The position numbers and the translations under genes are program-made. From Kibdelosporangium banguiense (lineage in GTDB: Bacteria; Actinomycetota; Actinomycetes; Mycobacteriales; Pseudonocardiaceae), in NCBI RefSeq assembly GCF_017876405.1, contig NZ_JAGINW010000001.1, positions 10,119,203-10,183,202 on the forward strand: 64,000 nucleotides of DNA, read 5' to 3'. Of the stretch, positions 42,631-50,694 are shown in pieces. The notes beneath the pieces are model-generated. The model saw nothing but the letters and a program-made list of their open reading frames with translations, was not told the DNA's origin and made no database searches. Numbering within the stretch: position 1 is the stretch's first letter; the number at the start of each line of letters is the position of its first letter.

Positions 42631-43929
42631 ATGTCGAACGGTTCGGCAAAGCGAGTTCAGTACCAGGACCACCAGATCCTGCGGCTTCAGGACTTCACCG
42701 ACGAGCAGGACTACCACGTCGCCATGCGCCGGCGCCACAACCTTTCAGGCCACGCTTGGGGTATCGCGTCCGGCCTCGACGTGATTCTCGACAACGGCAA
42801 CCTGTTCGTCCAACCGGGATTCGCCGTGGACGGTTACGGCAGGGAGCTGGTACTTGCCACACGCATCCAGGTGTCGTCGATCGAGCTGAGAACCGATGGT
42901 CAGTTCACCTACGACCTGTACCTGTGCTACCGGGAGAAGTCGACTGACCCGGCACAGGCGGCGTTCGACGCGACGAAACGGGACACCCGCTGGACGGAAC
43001 ACCCGGACATCTTCGTGAATGACGTGCCCCAGCCCTCCGTCGCCCAGGATCCGGACCATCCACCGACGGTGCCCGCCTGTGACTGGTCGTTCGACGCCAC
43101 TCGCCCACCGCCGCCCGCGGACAAACCGTGGCCGGTGTTCCTGGCCAGGATCACCACCCACCCCACCGACCCCCCGTCGTTCACCGTTGACTCCGGCCAT
43201 CGCCGCTATGTCCGGGTCATCGCCGCAAGGGTCGAAAACCCGAGAAAGACCACTGTGGTGAATGTCGGTCTGAAACAATTCTCCGTGGAGGTCGGGAAGA
43301 GCAGGACAAAGAAGACCAAGGTGTTCACCGCGTCCGCCGAGGGGGTCGCGGTGACCGATGGCCTGAAGGTGGCCGGAGGGCTCACGATCGACAGTGGCCC
43401 GCTGCAGTTCGCCAAGCCGGCCGGCACTCCGATACCCAGTGACGCCCAACCCTGGCGGATGTACCGAGCGGAGACCGGTTATCGCGAACTCCGGGTCGAA
43501 CTACCCGCCGAGGAAGACGGCGATGGGCCGAACACTCTGGCCATCGGGGCGTGGTCGCAGCAGGAGCAGAAGTTCCTGCCCTGCCTGACCGTCGCCTCCG
43601 ATCACACCGTCACCGTGGATGGCACCTTGGTGGTTCGGGGCACGATAGATGGCGTCCCCGGTGGGGGTGCGGCCCAGGACGAGAACCTCCCGCTGGCCAT
43701 GGCCGCTCTGCTCGCCGCCGCCGACGACACCCTTGCCGCCATGGCCATCGGTCTGGTCCAGAATTACCCGGAGACGGCGAAAACACTGGCCGGCAAGCTT
43801 TCAGCGCCGGTACTGGCCGCTGGGCTTGCCCAGAATCCGGCGGCTGTCAGTGAGTTCGCCGACGAATTGGTGCGCAACCACCCGGCGGTCGTTCAGGCCT
43901 TGCGCGTTGCCCTGAACCGGGAGACGTGA
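42631..43929 (+). CDS. eCIS baseplate/fibre-associated protein, paralogue D
   Basis: This 432-residue protein has the full block: YQDHQILRLQDFTDEQDYHV, MRRRHNLSGHAWGIASGLDV, VQPGFAVDGYGRELVLA. A fibre-like strand region follows (VAVTDGLKVAGGLTIDSGPL, ASDHTVTVDGTLVVRGTIDG), then a helical Ala-rich tail of about 75 residues (LAMAALLAAADDTLAAMAIG). It could anchor at the baseplate by the first part and extend outward as a short fibre. The ATG at 42631 has a GGAGG site. Confidence 0.72.
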   Translation: MSNGSAKRVQYQDHQILRLQDFTDEQDYHVAMRRRHNLSGHAWGIASGLDVILDNGNLFVQPGFAVDGYGRELVLATRIQVSSIELRTDGQFTYDLYLCYREKSTDPAQAAFDATKRDTRWTEHPDIFVNDVPQPSVAQDPDHPPTVPACDWSFDATRPPPPADKPWPVFLARITTHPTDPPSFTVDSGHRRYVRVIAARVENPRKTTVVNVGLKQFSVEVGKSRTKKTKVFTASAEGVAVTDGLKVAGGLTIDSGPLQFAKPAGTPIPSDAQPWRMYRAETGYRELRVELPAEEDGDGPNTLAIGAWSQQEQKFLPCLTVASDHTVTVDGTLVVRGTIDGVPGGGAAQDENLPLAMAALLAAADDTLAAMAIGLVQNYPETAKTLAGKLSAPVLAAGLAQNPAAVSEFADELVRNHPAVVQALRVALNRET

Positions 43930-43932
43930 GCA

Positions 43933-46599
43933 GTGGATGGCCGGATCGGCTCGCTGCACTGTGAGTACCTGGTGAGCCAACGGGAGGATGCCGAGGCGCT
44001 CGACCAGATCGCCCGCACGACGCTCCCCGGCGCGCTGGACACCGCGCTCACAGCGTTGGCCGGTATCGGCGAGGCCGTGTACGTATGCCGGGACGTTCGA
44101 TCCGACTGCGTACTCGACCCGCACGCGCCGGACCTCGCCCGTCGCTGGGCCGAGGCGCTCGCCGGTTCGATCAGCCGCGCGATCGGCGACAACCGGCACG
44201 ACCAGGTGAACGTGATGCGGTTCGCCGACCAGGCCGACTACACCGCACGCTATCTCGCCGACCATGTGCATGGTCGTGCCGCTGGTCGCTGGTACTACCG
44301 CCCACTGGCCCGGTCCGGTCACCGTCCATCCGATGTCGCGGTGCTCGACGCGATCCGTGGCCCGTCCGCCGGGGAGGTACTGGCGGCCCTGCATCGACAG
44401 GGAACACTGCCGGACGTTCTGAGCGTGTTGGACGACGCAGCCCTCGCCGCAGTGGCCGAACAGGCGCTGCTCCCAGTTGAACAGACATCAGCCACGGGAG
44501 ATCCACTCCTGACGGCCGCGATCCAGATTGCCAGTAGCTGTGCATTATGGACAGATGAGGCGGTGGTCCCGAAGGACATCGTCGTTGAGGTGCGGGATTG
44601 GCGCTCGCCTACAGCGTTGACTGAGGCCGTGATCGACGCTCTGCGTCAGCTTGAGCATCGGGGTCTGCTCCGTCGTAGTGGGGCCGTGTTGCCGGATGAG
44701 GTGCGACCCGAATTCGGGTGGCTGGACTTGACGCGGATTGACCAATGGCTGTCGGTTCCGGATGTCCCTCTGGCTCCTGATGCGGTGATATTGGCCCAGG
44801 AGAGGCGACCGATCTTCCCAGCGGCGCTCTTCGTCTGGCCGCCATCCGCGGTCGAGCAGCCTGGCATTGCTGAACTCGTTCACTTCGCCGCAGCACTGAA
44901 CCTGGCATTTCCCGGCGAGACAGCACAGCCCAGCAGGCGCCCCTCCGCGGCGAACCTACTGGACCATCATCTATCCACTATGGCCGGTCAGTTCGCCAGA
45001 GCTACAGCCAGCCTCGACAGAACACCACTACTACTGGGATCCGCCCCCACACTTGCCGCCGAGGGGCATGACTGGACCAACCCCCACACCGCCACACCCG
45101 AAGCAGCAGACAGGCAGCCACCCACCCAGACCACCACATCACCGAACCTCACACTCCCTGGCGAAACAACACAACCCAGCAGACGACTACCCCCAGTGAA
45201 CCTACTGGACCACTGGCTGTCCACTATGGCCAACCAACTCATCAAGACAGCAACCAACCTCGGCGGAACACCAGTACTCCTCGGATTCAACACCGCACCC
45301 ACCACCGAAAGACCCAACCCCCACATCACACCCGAAGCAGAACCGTCACGACTCCTGCTTCCGGGTCGCAGTGGGCAACGCCCGGACACCGGCACGAGAT
45401 CGCACAGCGGCGGCCCGGCGTTCTCAGCCGGTCCCGGTTTTCCTCTGCTCGACACCGGATCGGTCCTTCGCACCCACGAGAGCGTGCTCGCCGGATGGAG
45501 GATCGCGATGGCGGACAGACTGGGTAGGGTTCCGGTCGAACTCGGCCCGGCCACCACTTCGACGCCGGCCCCGGAGTCAGACGTGATGCGTCACTTACCG
45601 GCCGACGTCGGCAGTGGGGTCGAACTCAGTGGTGCTCAGATACCAGCTACGGCGACCCCGGTGGGCACGCCGCCGCAGACGCAACCTGGTGGACTCGGCG
45701 GCAATCTGGCGAAGGTGCGGATGGTGGTGCACCACCTGCTTACCACCGCGCCCGGCGCGGTCGAACTCGGCCAGCGGATCGGCGCCGCCGGGCCTGGGCC
45801 CTATTCGACTGTCCTGCTTACCGCGGCCCTGTTCGCCGAGCATCCAGAGTGGACCAACGAGCCCGCCGTCAGCGAGGTGATCACCGAAGCGATGGCCGCT
45901 TGGCGCGATCCCGATCGGGTTACGGAATTCGGCGACCTGGCCCGGGTGCTAGCGATGACCGCCGTGAGCACGCCGGAGGAAGTCGTCACCAGTCCGAACG
46001 CGGGAGTGTTGCTGTTGCTGCGCTCGGTGGCGGATCTGCGCCTGCCTGCGCTGTTGACCCGCGCCGGTTTCGCCACCGGCCTGTCGGCGACACTGCTGAC
46101 CGTCGCTGCGCGCCTGACTGGTGCTAACCCGAGCGACCCTGCCGCGCATGTGTTCGCCGGGCTTCCTGAGCAGCCTCTGGACGTACTGCTGGACGTGTGG
46201 CGGCAGGCTGACGACGACCGCTGCGCGATGGTCCGCGACGAGGTCATCTCCGCAGCGCGGGCTCAGCGGTTCACACTGGACAGCGATCCCGCCGCCGAAC
46301 TGCCTGACGGGCTGCTTGGCGTGCCGTCGGCCGACGCCACCATCGGTTTGGTGTCCGTCGCCGTCCTGCGGGCGTGGTCGCGGTGGCTCGGGCAGTTCGC
46401 AGGGTCCAGTCTTGGCTACCTGGTTGGTCATTTCCTGTGCCGGGCCGGCACAGTGCACCTGACCGAGGACGAGATCGTGGTTGAGCTGACCGGTGGTCCG
46501 CTGGACGTCGTCCTGCAACTCGCCGGATACGACGCGCCCATAGCGACGGTGCCGTGGCTCGGTGGGCGGAGCGTGACCTATCGGATCGGTGCGCGATGA
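43933..46599 (+). CDS. Large eCIS protein, candidate tape measure (Afp14 position)
   Basis: This 888-residue protein belongs to no family recognised here. The first 330 residues are mixed helix and strand (LARRWAEALAGSISRAIGDN, SVLDDAALAAVAEQALLPVE). The middle contains at least two 82-residue repeats (LLDHHLSTMAGQFARATASL and LLDHWLSTMANQLIKTATNL) and a third degenerate unit. The last 330 residues are helical (RMVVHHLLTTAPGAVELGQR). It lies directly before the AAA+ ATPase gene, the position of the tape-measure gene afp14 in Afp; no other gene in the locus fits that role. Starts at GTG 43933. Tape-measure identity is inference from synteny and size; an assembly factor is the alternative. Confidence 0.55.
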   Translation: MDGRIGSLHCEYLVSQREDAEALDQIARTTLPGALDTALTALAGIGEAVYVCRDVRSDCVLDPHAPDLARRWAEALAGSISRAIGDNRHDQVNVMRFADQADYTARYLADHVHGRAAGRWYYRPLARSGHRPSDVAVLDAIRGPSAGEVLAALHRQGTLPDVLSVLDDAALAAVAEQALLPVEQTSATGDPLLTAAIQIASSCALWTDEAVVPKDIVVEVRDWRSPTALTEAVIDALRQLEHRGLLRRSGAVLPDEVRPEFGWLDLTRIDQWLSVPDVPLAPDAVILAQERRPIFPAALFVWPPSAVEQPGIAELVHFAAALNLAFPGETAQPSRRPSAANLLDHHLSTMAGQFARATASLDRTPLLLGSAPTLAAEGHDWTNPHTATPEAADRQPPTQTTTSPNLTLPGETTQPSRRLPPVNLLDHWLSTMANQLIKTATNLGGTPVLLGFNTAPTTERPNPHITPEAEPSRLLLPGRSGQRPDTGTRSHSGGPAFSAGPGFPLLDTGSVLRTHESVLAGWRIAMADRLGRVPVELGPATTSTPAPESDVMRHLPADVGSGVELSGAQIPATATPVGTPPQTQPGGLGGNLAKVRMVVHHLLTTAPGAVELGQRIGAAGPGPYSTVLLTAALFAEHPEWTNEPAVSEVITEAMAAWRDPDRVTEFGDLARVLAMTAVSTPEEVVTSPNAGVLLLLRSVADLRLPALLTRAGFATGLSATLLTVAARLTGANPSDPAAHVFAGLPEQPLDVLLDVWRQADDDRCAMVRDEVISAARAQRFTLDSDPAAELPDGLLGVPSADATIGLVSVAVLRAWSRWLGQFAGSSLGYLVGHFLCRAGTVHLTEDEIVVELTGGPLDVVLQLAGYDAPIATVPWLGGRSVTYRIGAR
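44899..45390 (+). repeat. Two 246-base tandem coding repeats
   Basis: Units 44899-45144 and 45145-45390 each encode 82 residues of pattern N-L-x-PGET-x-QPSRR, then NLLDHxLSTMAxQ, then TPxLLG. Nucleotide identity is high around CCCAGCAG and GAACCTACTGGACCA. The second copy is unusually rich in A-ending codons. A third, more diverged unit follows at about 45440-45560. Confidence 0.75.
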
Positions 46600-48722
46600 G
46601 CGACGACGGATACCCTGACAGCCTCACGCATCTGCGCGACGAACTGGCCCGGGTGTACCTGTTGCTACGCGCGTGCGTCGATCCCGAATCCGACGACGGG
46701 GCGGACTGCCGCCGCGAGGCGCAGGAAATGGCGGTTCTGATCGGTAAGCGGGTCACGGCATCGACCGTCCATTTTAGACTTTCCGCGTTGGTCGACGCCT
46801 TCGGGCTGGACACCCGCCAGCGAGACGTTGTCCTGCTGTGCTTACTGGCCGAAGTGGACTCCGATAGCAGGCGGCTGGTGAGTGACCTGACCGGCGGCCC
46901 GCTCACGGTCGATCTCGTGCTGCGGGCCGTCGTGGCAGATCTGGCCGGGATGCCCGAGACCTGGCTGGTGTTCGCGGCCGAGGGGCCGCTCGTCGGTGAT
47001 GGCTTGGTCATTGCGGAACCGTCGGGCGCGCTCCAGCTCGCCGACCGGGTCACGCGCCACCTGCTGGGTTCGGACTTGATGGACGACCAGCTGGTGGGAA
47101 TCGTCCGGCAGGCCGGCCAGGCGCGCTGCCGCGCCGACGTGCTGATGCCGGACCATGACCGGGTCGCGGCCCTGTGCCTTCTGGCAGCCGAACGTGAACC
47201 GGCGATGCTCCTGCTGCACGGCCGACCCGGGACCGGGCGCCGGACACTGGCGGCGGCGACCTGCGAGGAAGCCGGAGTCACCTTGCTGGTCGTCGACGTG
47301 CGGGCCGCGCTCGCCGGACAGTGGCCGGACATTGTGCGGTTGTGTTACCGAGAGGCGCGCTTGCGTGACGCGGTGATCTGCTGGCACGGCGTCGAACCGG
47401 TGATCAACCGCGAGCACGACCACTGGACCGCGCTCGCCCACGCGGCGGCGACATATCCGCGCCTCACCCTGTTGATCGGGGACAACGAGTGGGATCCACC
47501 TGGCGCCTCGGTCGGATGCCCATGGCTGCGCGTGGAGCTGGGCACGCCGGGATTCTCCGAACGCTCCCGGTGGTGGCGGTCGATGCTGCCACCGGCTGAG
47601 GACTTCGCAGCCCCCGCACCGGACCTGGATGACGTCGCCGCGACGTTGGCCGCGACGTTCCGGCTCACCCCTGGTCAGATCAGTGCCGCGATCGGATCGG
47701 CGACCGGGCTGGCCCGCCTGCGGGCACCGGGACCGGCCCGGTTGACCACTGCGGATCTGCAGGAGGCCTGCCGCCGCCAGTGTGGGCGTGGCCTGGTCGC
47801 CTTTGCTCGCAGGATGCCTCCGTGCGCGGGGCTGACGCTGGACGACCTCGTGCTGCCCGCTCGTGGCCGCCGCCAGCTCACCGAGCTGGCCACCCGGATC
47901 GCCGCACGCGGACGCGTGGTCGACGAACTGGGCTTCGGTGTCCGCCTTGGTCAGGGAACCGGTGTGCTCGCGTTGTTCACCGGTGTCCCCGGAACCGGGA
48001 AGACCACCGCGGCCCGGCTGCTCGCCGCTGGTCTCGGCGTGGACCTGCACCGTGTCGATCTGGCCGCGATCGTGAGCAAGTATGTGGGAGAGACCGAGAA
48101 GAACCTGGACCAGATCTTCGAGGACGCCGAGCGCACCAATGCCATGTTGTTCTTCGACGAGGCCGACGCCCTGTTCGCCAAGCGCGGCGAGGTCCGGGAA
48201 TCGCGGGACCGCTGGGCGAACGTGGAGATGGCGTTCCTGCTGCAACGAGTCGAGGAGTTCAGCGGGGTGGTGATCCTCGCGACGAACCTGCGGCAGAACG
48301 TCGAACCGGCGCTGCTGCGCCGCCTGCACGCGGTGGTGGACTTCCCGCTGCCGGATGCCGAGTCGCGCCGCCGGATCTGGCGGGGCATGTTTCCCGAGCC
48401 GGTCACCCCGCCGGATCCCGCTGAACTCGCCGAGTTGGCCGAGCGGTTCCCGATCTCCGGTGGGGACATCCGCAACGTCGTCATGGACGCGGCGTTCCGT
48501 GTGCTGGGCACGGACCGGAACGCCACCACCATCGGGCTGCGTGACCTGGTCGTGTCGGTGGGGCGGGAGTACCGGAAGCTCGGTCTCGCGGTCACCCCGG
48601 CTGATTTCGGCGAGCAGTTCCACGAATGGGTGACTCAGGACCTGCTCGCCGTCGACGAGCATCCCATGGTTGACGTTTCTGGTGACAACTCTGGAAGGTG
48701 GCCATGTACGGAAACTTCATAG
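46596..48722 (+). CDS. eCIS AAA+ ATPase (Afp15-like)
   Basis: This 708-residue double-ATPase protein has a degenerate N-terminal P-loop (LLLHGRPGTGRRTLAAATCE). The C-terminal AAA+ domain is canonical: Walker A FTGVPGTGKTTAARLLA near residue 462, Walker B MLFFDEADALFAKRGEVRES near 518, and downstream ILATNLRQNVEPALLRRLHA with the Arg-finger region. Afp15/Pvc15-type ATPases are conserved in eCIS loci and required for assembly or cargo loading in the cytosol. Starts by ATGA overlap with the upstream gene. Confidence 0.93.
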   Translation: MSDDGYPDSLTHLRDELARVYLLLRACVDPESDDGADCRREAQEMAVLIGKRVTASTVHFRLSALVDAFGLDTRQRDVVLLCLLAEVDSDSRRLVSDLTGGPLTVDLVLRAVVADLAGMPETWLVFAAEGPLVGDGLVIAEPSGALQLADRVTRHLLGSDLMDDQLVGIVRQAGQARCRADVLMPDHDRVAALCLLAAEREPAMLLLHGRPGTGRRTLAAATCEEAGVTLLVVDVRAALAGQWPDIVRLCYREARLRDAVICWHGVEPVINREHDHWTALAHAAATYPRLTLLIGDNEWDPPGASVGCPWLRVELGTPGFSERSRWWRSMLPPAEDFAAPAPDLDDVAATLAATFRLTPGQISAAIGSATGLARLRAPGPARLTTADLQEACRRQCGRGLVAFARRMPPCAGLTLDDLVLPARGRRQLTELATRIAARGRVVDELGFGVRLGQGTGVLALFTGVPGTGKTTAARLLAAGLGVDLHRVDLAAIVSKYVGETEKNLDQIFEDAERTNAMLFFDEADALFAKRGEVRESRDRWANVEMAFLLQRVEEFSGVVILATNLRQNVEPALLRRLHAVVDFPLPDAESRRRIWRGMFPEPVTPPDPAELAELAERFPISGGDIRNVVMDAAFRVLGTDRNATTIGLRDLVVSVGREYRKLGLAVTPADFGEQFHEWVTQDLLAVDEHPMVDVSGDNSGRWPCTETS

Positions 48723-49039
48723 CCGGAACGGTCGGCGCCGACGGAACTCCGGAGATGGGCGAGGGATTCGATTCCGTCTTCGAGAAGGACAAGCCGGGGA
48801 TTGTCACGGTCACTTTCCGGCCGGAATGGACTTTTGCCGAACCGCCTGCGGTGGTCGCGACCCAGGTGTATCCCGACAAACAAGAATCGGCTATAACACC
48901 GAACACGCTGTCCAACGTGGCGGTTCGATGGGTGACGACGCGGGGGTTCCAGATCGCCACAGGAGCACCGAACGGGCTGCCACTGGCCCGGAAGTTCAGC
49001 TTTATCGCCGCAGGCATCCTCGGCACGCCCAAGAACTGA
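48704..49039 (+). CDS. Small beta-sandwich protein, H-type-lectin-like
   Basis: This 111-residue protein is rich in beta strands: KPGIVTVTFRPEWTFAEPPA, VVATQVYP, VAVRWVTTRGFQIATG and ending KFSFIAAGIL. The pattern of F-x-PP-x-V strands and a late aromatic strand resembles H-type lectin domains found on phage fibres, but this is a weak match by eye. The ATG at 48704 has a GGAAGG site and lies inside the end of the ATPase gene. It may be a receptor-binding knob. Confidence 0.5.
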   Translation: MYGNFIAGTVGADGTPEMGEGFDSVFEKDKPGIVTVTFRPEWTFAEPPAVVATQVYPDKQESAITPNTLSNVAVRWVTTRGFQIATGAPNGLPLARKFSFIAAGILGTPKN

Positions 49040-49067
49040 CCAGTCTTTTCAAGCGGAAGGATGAACA

Positions 49068-49718
49068 GTGGCGAACAAATTGGCGTGGCGGACTTTCGAC
49101 GGAAACTCCTGGTCGGACGAAACAGTGGTCGCAGACGTCGAGCAGGTGGCCAACCTGGCGATGGTCGCCGATCAGGGGAACCTGGCCCTCCTGTTCTCGG
49201 CGAACACGGAGCAGAAAGTCGTCGTCTTCGACGAGCATGGAAATCCGGCACTACCGGCCAAGAACGACCAGTCGGACGATGCTCGATTCGCTGTCCTGGA
49301 ACAGCAAACCGCAGCCTACGCCGCACTCACATCGTCGCCTCCTTCGCTGAGGTCGTTCGTTGTGGCGTCGGCCTATTACCGCGGAGCGGTACGATATGTC
49401 CACTCCGGAGTCGATCCGACCGGGCCGCTGCTCTGGCAGACCTATCGGCCCGCCACCAACAAGTGGAGTACCAGCGAGTACACCTTTCCCAACACCGCAT
49501 GCGGGCCCGGACCAGCGGTGTGCGTGTTCGCTGGGGTGTTGCACTGTTTCCATCAGGGAGTGGACAGTGAGAATGGCGACGGGAACACCAACGTCTACTG
49601 GTGTGTCAGCGATGGCCTTGACTGGAGCGCCGACCGCGCCACCCCGTTCACGTCACCGTCCGCCCTCGCGATAGCCGCGCACGCGGGCATGCTTTTCTGC
49701 GCCTACCTCAGGGACTAG
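49068..49718 (+). CDS. Small propeller-like secreted-type protein of eCIS locus
   Basis: This 216-residue protein is built of repeated short strands with W and Y (LAWRTFDGNSWSDETVVADV, RPATNKWSTSEYTFPNTACG, VYWCVSDGLDWSADRATPFT), the pattern of beta-propeller lectins or sialidase-like folds. No signal peptide is visible. Starts at GTG 49068 with a GCGGAAGG site. A 30-base segment of this gene (49522-49551) is duplicated downstream at 50592. Receptor binding is a possible role. Confidence 0.55.
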   Translation: MANKLAWRTFDGNSWSDETVVADVEQVANLAMVADQGNLALLFSANTEQKVVVFDEHGNPALPAKNDQSDDARFAVLEQQTAAYAALTSSPPSLRSFVVASAYYRGAVRYVHSGVDPTGPLLWQTYRPATNKWSTSEYTFPNTACGPGPAVCVFAGVLHCFHQGVDSENGDGNTNVYWCVSDGLDWSADRATPFTSPSALAIAAHAGMLFCAYLRD

Positions 49719-49721
49719 GGG

Positions 49722-50252
49722 GTGGGTAGAGCGATGCCGCTGACAAAGAAGCGCAAGTGGGGCGCTGTGGCAACTCCGGCACCGGCTGTCCCGACTCCCG
49801 GAAGCAGCCATGGCATGTCCGTCGCCGCGGGTGCCCACGTGGCGAAGAAGCCCAGAACGGATCCAGCCAGCGGCCGAACCATTACCCAGGGTGGTGGCAC
49901 CACGTCGGGTATACATACGCTGAAGGACGGTCCGCCAGGTGGTGGCTCACGACCGTCAAAAGAGGCGTGCACCGACGTCAACGAGTTGAACAAAGCTAAA
50001 GAATTCCACATCTTCCATCCAGACGGAACTAAGGAGAACAAACTCAGTGACGACCTGGGTCGCTACCTGCTCAACAACGGACTGGACATCGATGAGACAT
50101 GGGTTAAGGGTCATCTACAGAATGACAACCTCGGCGGCAAAGGCGATTCGACCAACCTGACCCCCGCTGACCTCGACAGCGAACAAGAACATGTCGAAAA
50201 AATTCGAGGAGCCACTCAAAACGGCGGTGGACGCGATCCCGGCATGGCGTAA
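49722..50252 (+). CDS. Putative eCIS cargo protein (toxin-like C-terminus)
   Basis: This protein has 176 residues from GTG 49722, or 172 from ATG 49734. The N-terminus is basic, Pro/Ala/Gly-rich and disordered (MPLTKKRKWGAVATPAPAVP), as in other injected proteins. The C-terminus reads WVKGHLQNDNLGGKGDSTNL, TPADLDSEQEHVEK. A GHLxNdnLGGxGxxxNLTP motif is common at the ends of DUF4157-linked and polymorphic toxin proteins. DNA is AT-richer than the rest of the operon. Enzymatic activity cannot be read. Confidence 0.6.
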   Translation: MGRAMPLTKKRKWGAVATPAPAVPTPGSSHGMSVAAGAHVAKKPRTDPASGRTITQGGGTTSGIHTLKDGPPGGGSRPSKEACTDVNELNKAKEFHIFHPDGTKENKLSDDLGRYLLNNGLDIDETWVKGHLQNDNLGGKGDSTNLTPADLDSEQEHVEKIRGATQNGGGRDPGMA

Positions 50253-50556
50253 AAACACGCCATCTCGCGACGCTTCACTCTTAAATGCAGGGTGGCCAAA
50301 GTCGAAAGTCCGCAAGATCAGGAAAGGACTCGACGAACTGGCGGTACGGTACGAGGTCAAGGTAAGCGACAACGTCAAGTTTCCGCATTCTCCGAACCCG
50401 TTCGAGCGATCGATCCGCGACCATCTGGTGCTGAACGCCGAGTACCTGGGTTTGAATTCGACCCTGAAGGAGTATCTGAAAACAAACGGAAAGAAAATTC
50501 CGGATTTCCTGCCGAAAGGCACGAAGATGGACACCGTCGCCAGCAAGATCACATAA
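50191..50556 (+). CDS. Small helical protein, partner of putative cargo
   Basis: This 121-residue protein is basic and helical, starting MSKKFEEPLKTAVDAIPAWR and ending FLPKGTKMDTVASKIT. It overlaps the upstream cargo gene by 62 bases. No family was recognised. It could be an immunity protein, a chaperone for the cargo, or the second half of the cargo if there is a programmed or accidental frameshift, since the upstream frame ends shortly after this one starts. GC content is low. Confidence 0.5.
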   Translation: MSKKFEEPLKTAVDAIPAWRKNTPSRDASLLNAGWPKSKVRKIRKGLDELAVRYEVKVSDNVKFPHSPNPFERSIRDHLVLNAEYLGLNSTLKEYLKTNGKKIPDFLPKGTKMDTVASKIT

Positions 50557-50591
50557 CCGGAGGACCGGAGGGTGGCCGTGAACATCCGCAA

Positions 50592-50621
50592 GCGTGTTCG
50601 CTGGGGTGTTGCACTGTTTCC
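50592..50621 (+). repeat. 30-base direct repeat of the 49068 gene
   Basis: Thirty bases starting GCGTGTTCGCTGGGGTGTTG are identical to 49522-49551 inside the propeller-like gene. Flanks on either side differ. It is probably the rest of a second copy of that gene, removed when the IS copy at 50695 arrived. Confidence 0.75.
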
Positions 50622-50694
50622 TGTACCGCTCAGAACACCAAGCAAGCGTTGAGATTATGGTCCAGTGATCGTGTCATTGCTGTATCACCTGACT

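Noticed and set aside
26169..50556. Prophage or R-type pyocin interpretation of the sheath/tube locus
   Set aside because: The DUF4255 cap, AAA+ ATPase, split hub/spike, PAAR and LysM order fits eCIS. No capsid, terminase, holin or lysin genes are present.
26169..50556. Type VI secretion system interpretation
   Set aside because: No TssJLM membrane complex or ClpV-type ATPase is seen, and the ATPase is of the Afp15 kind.
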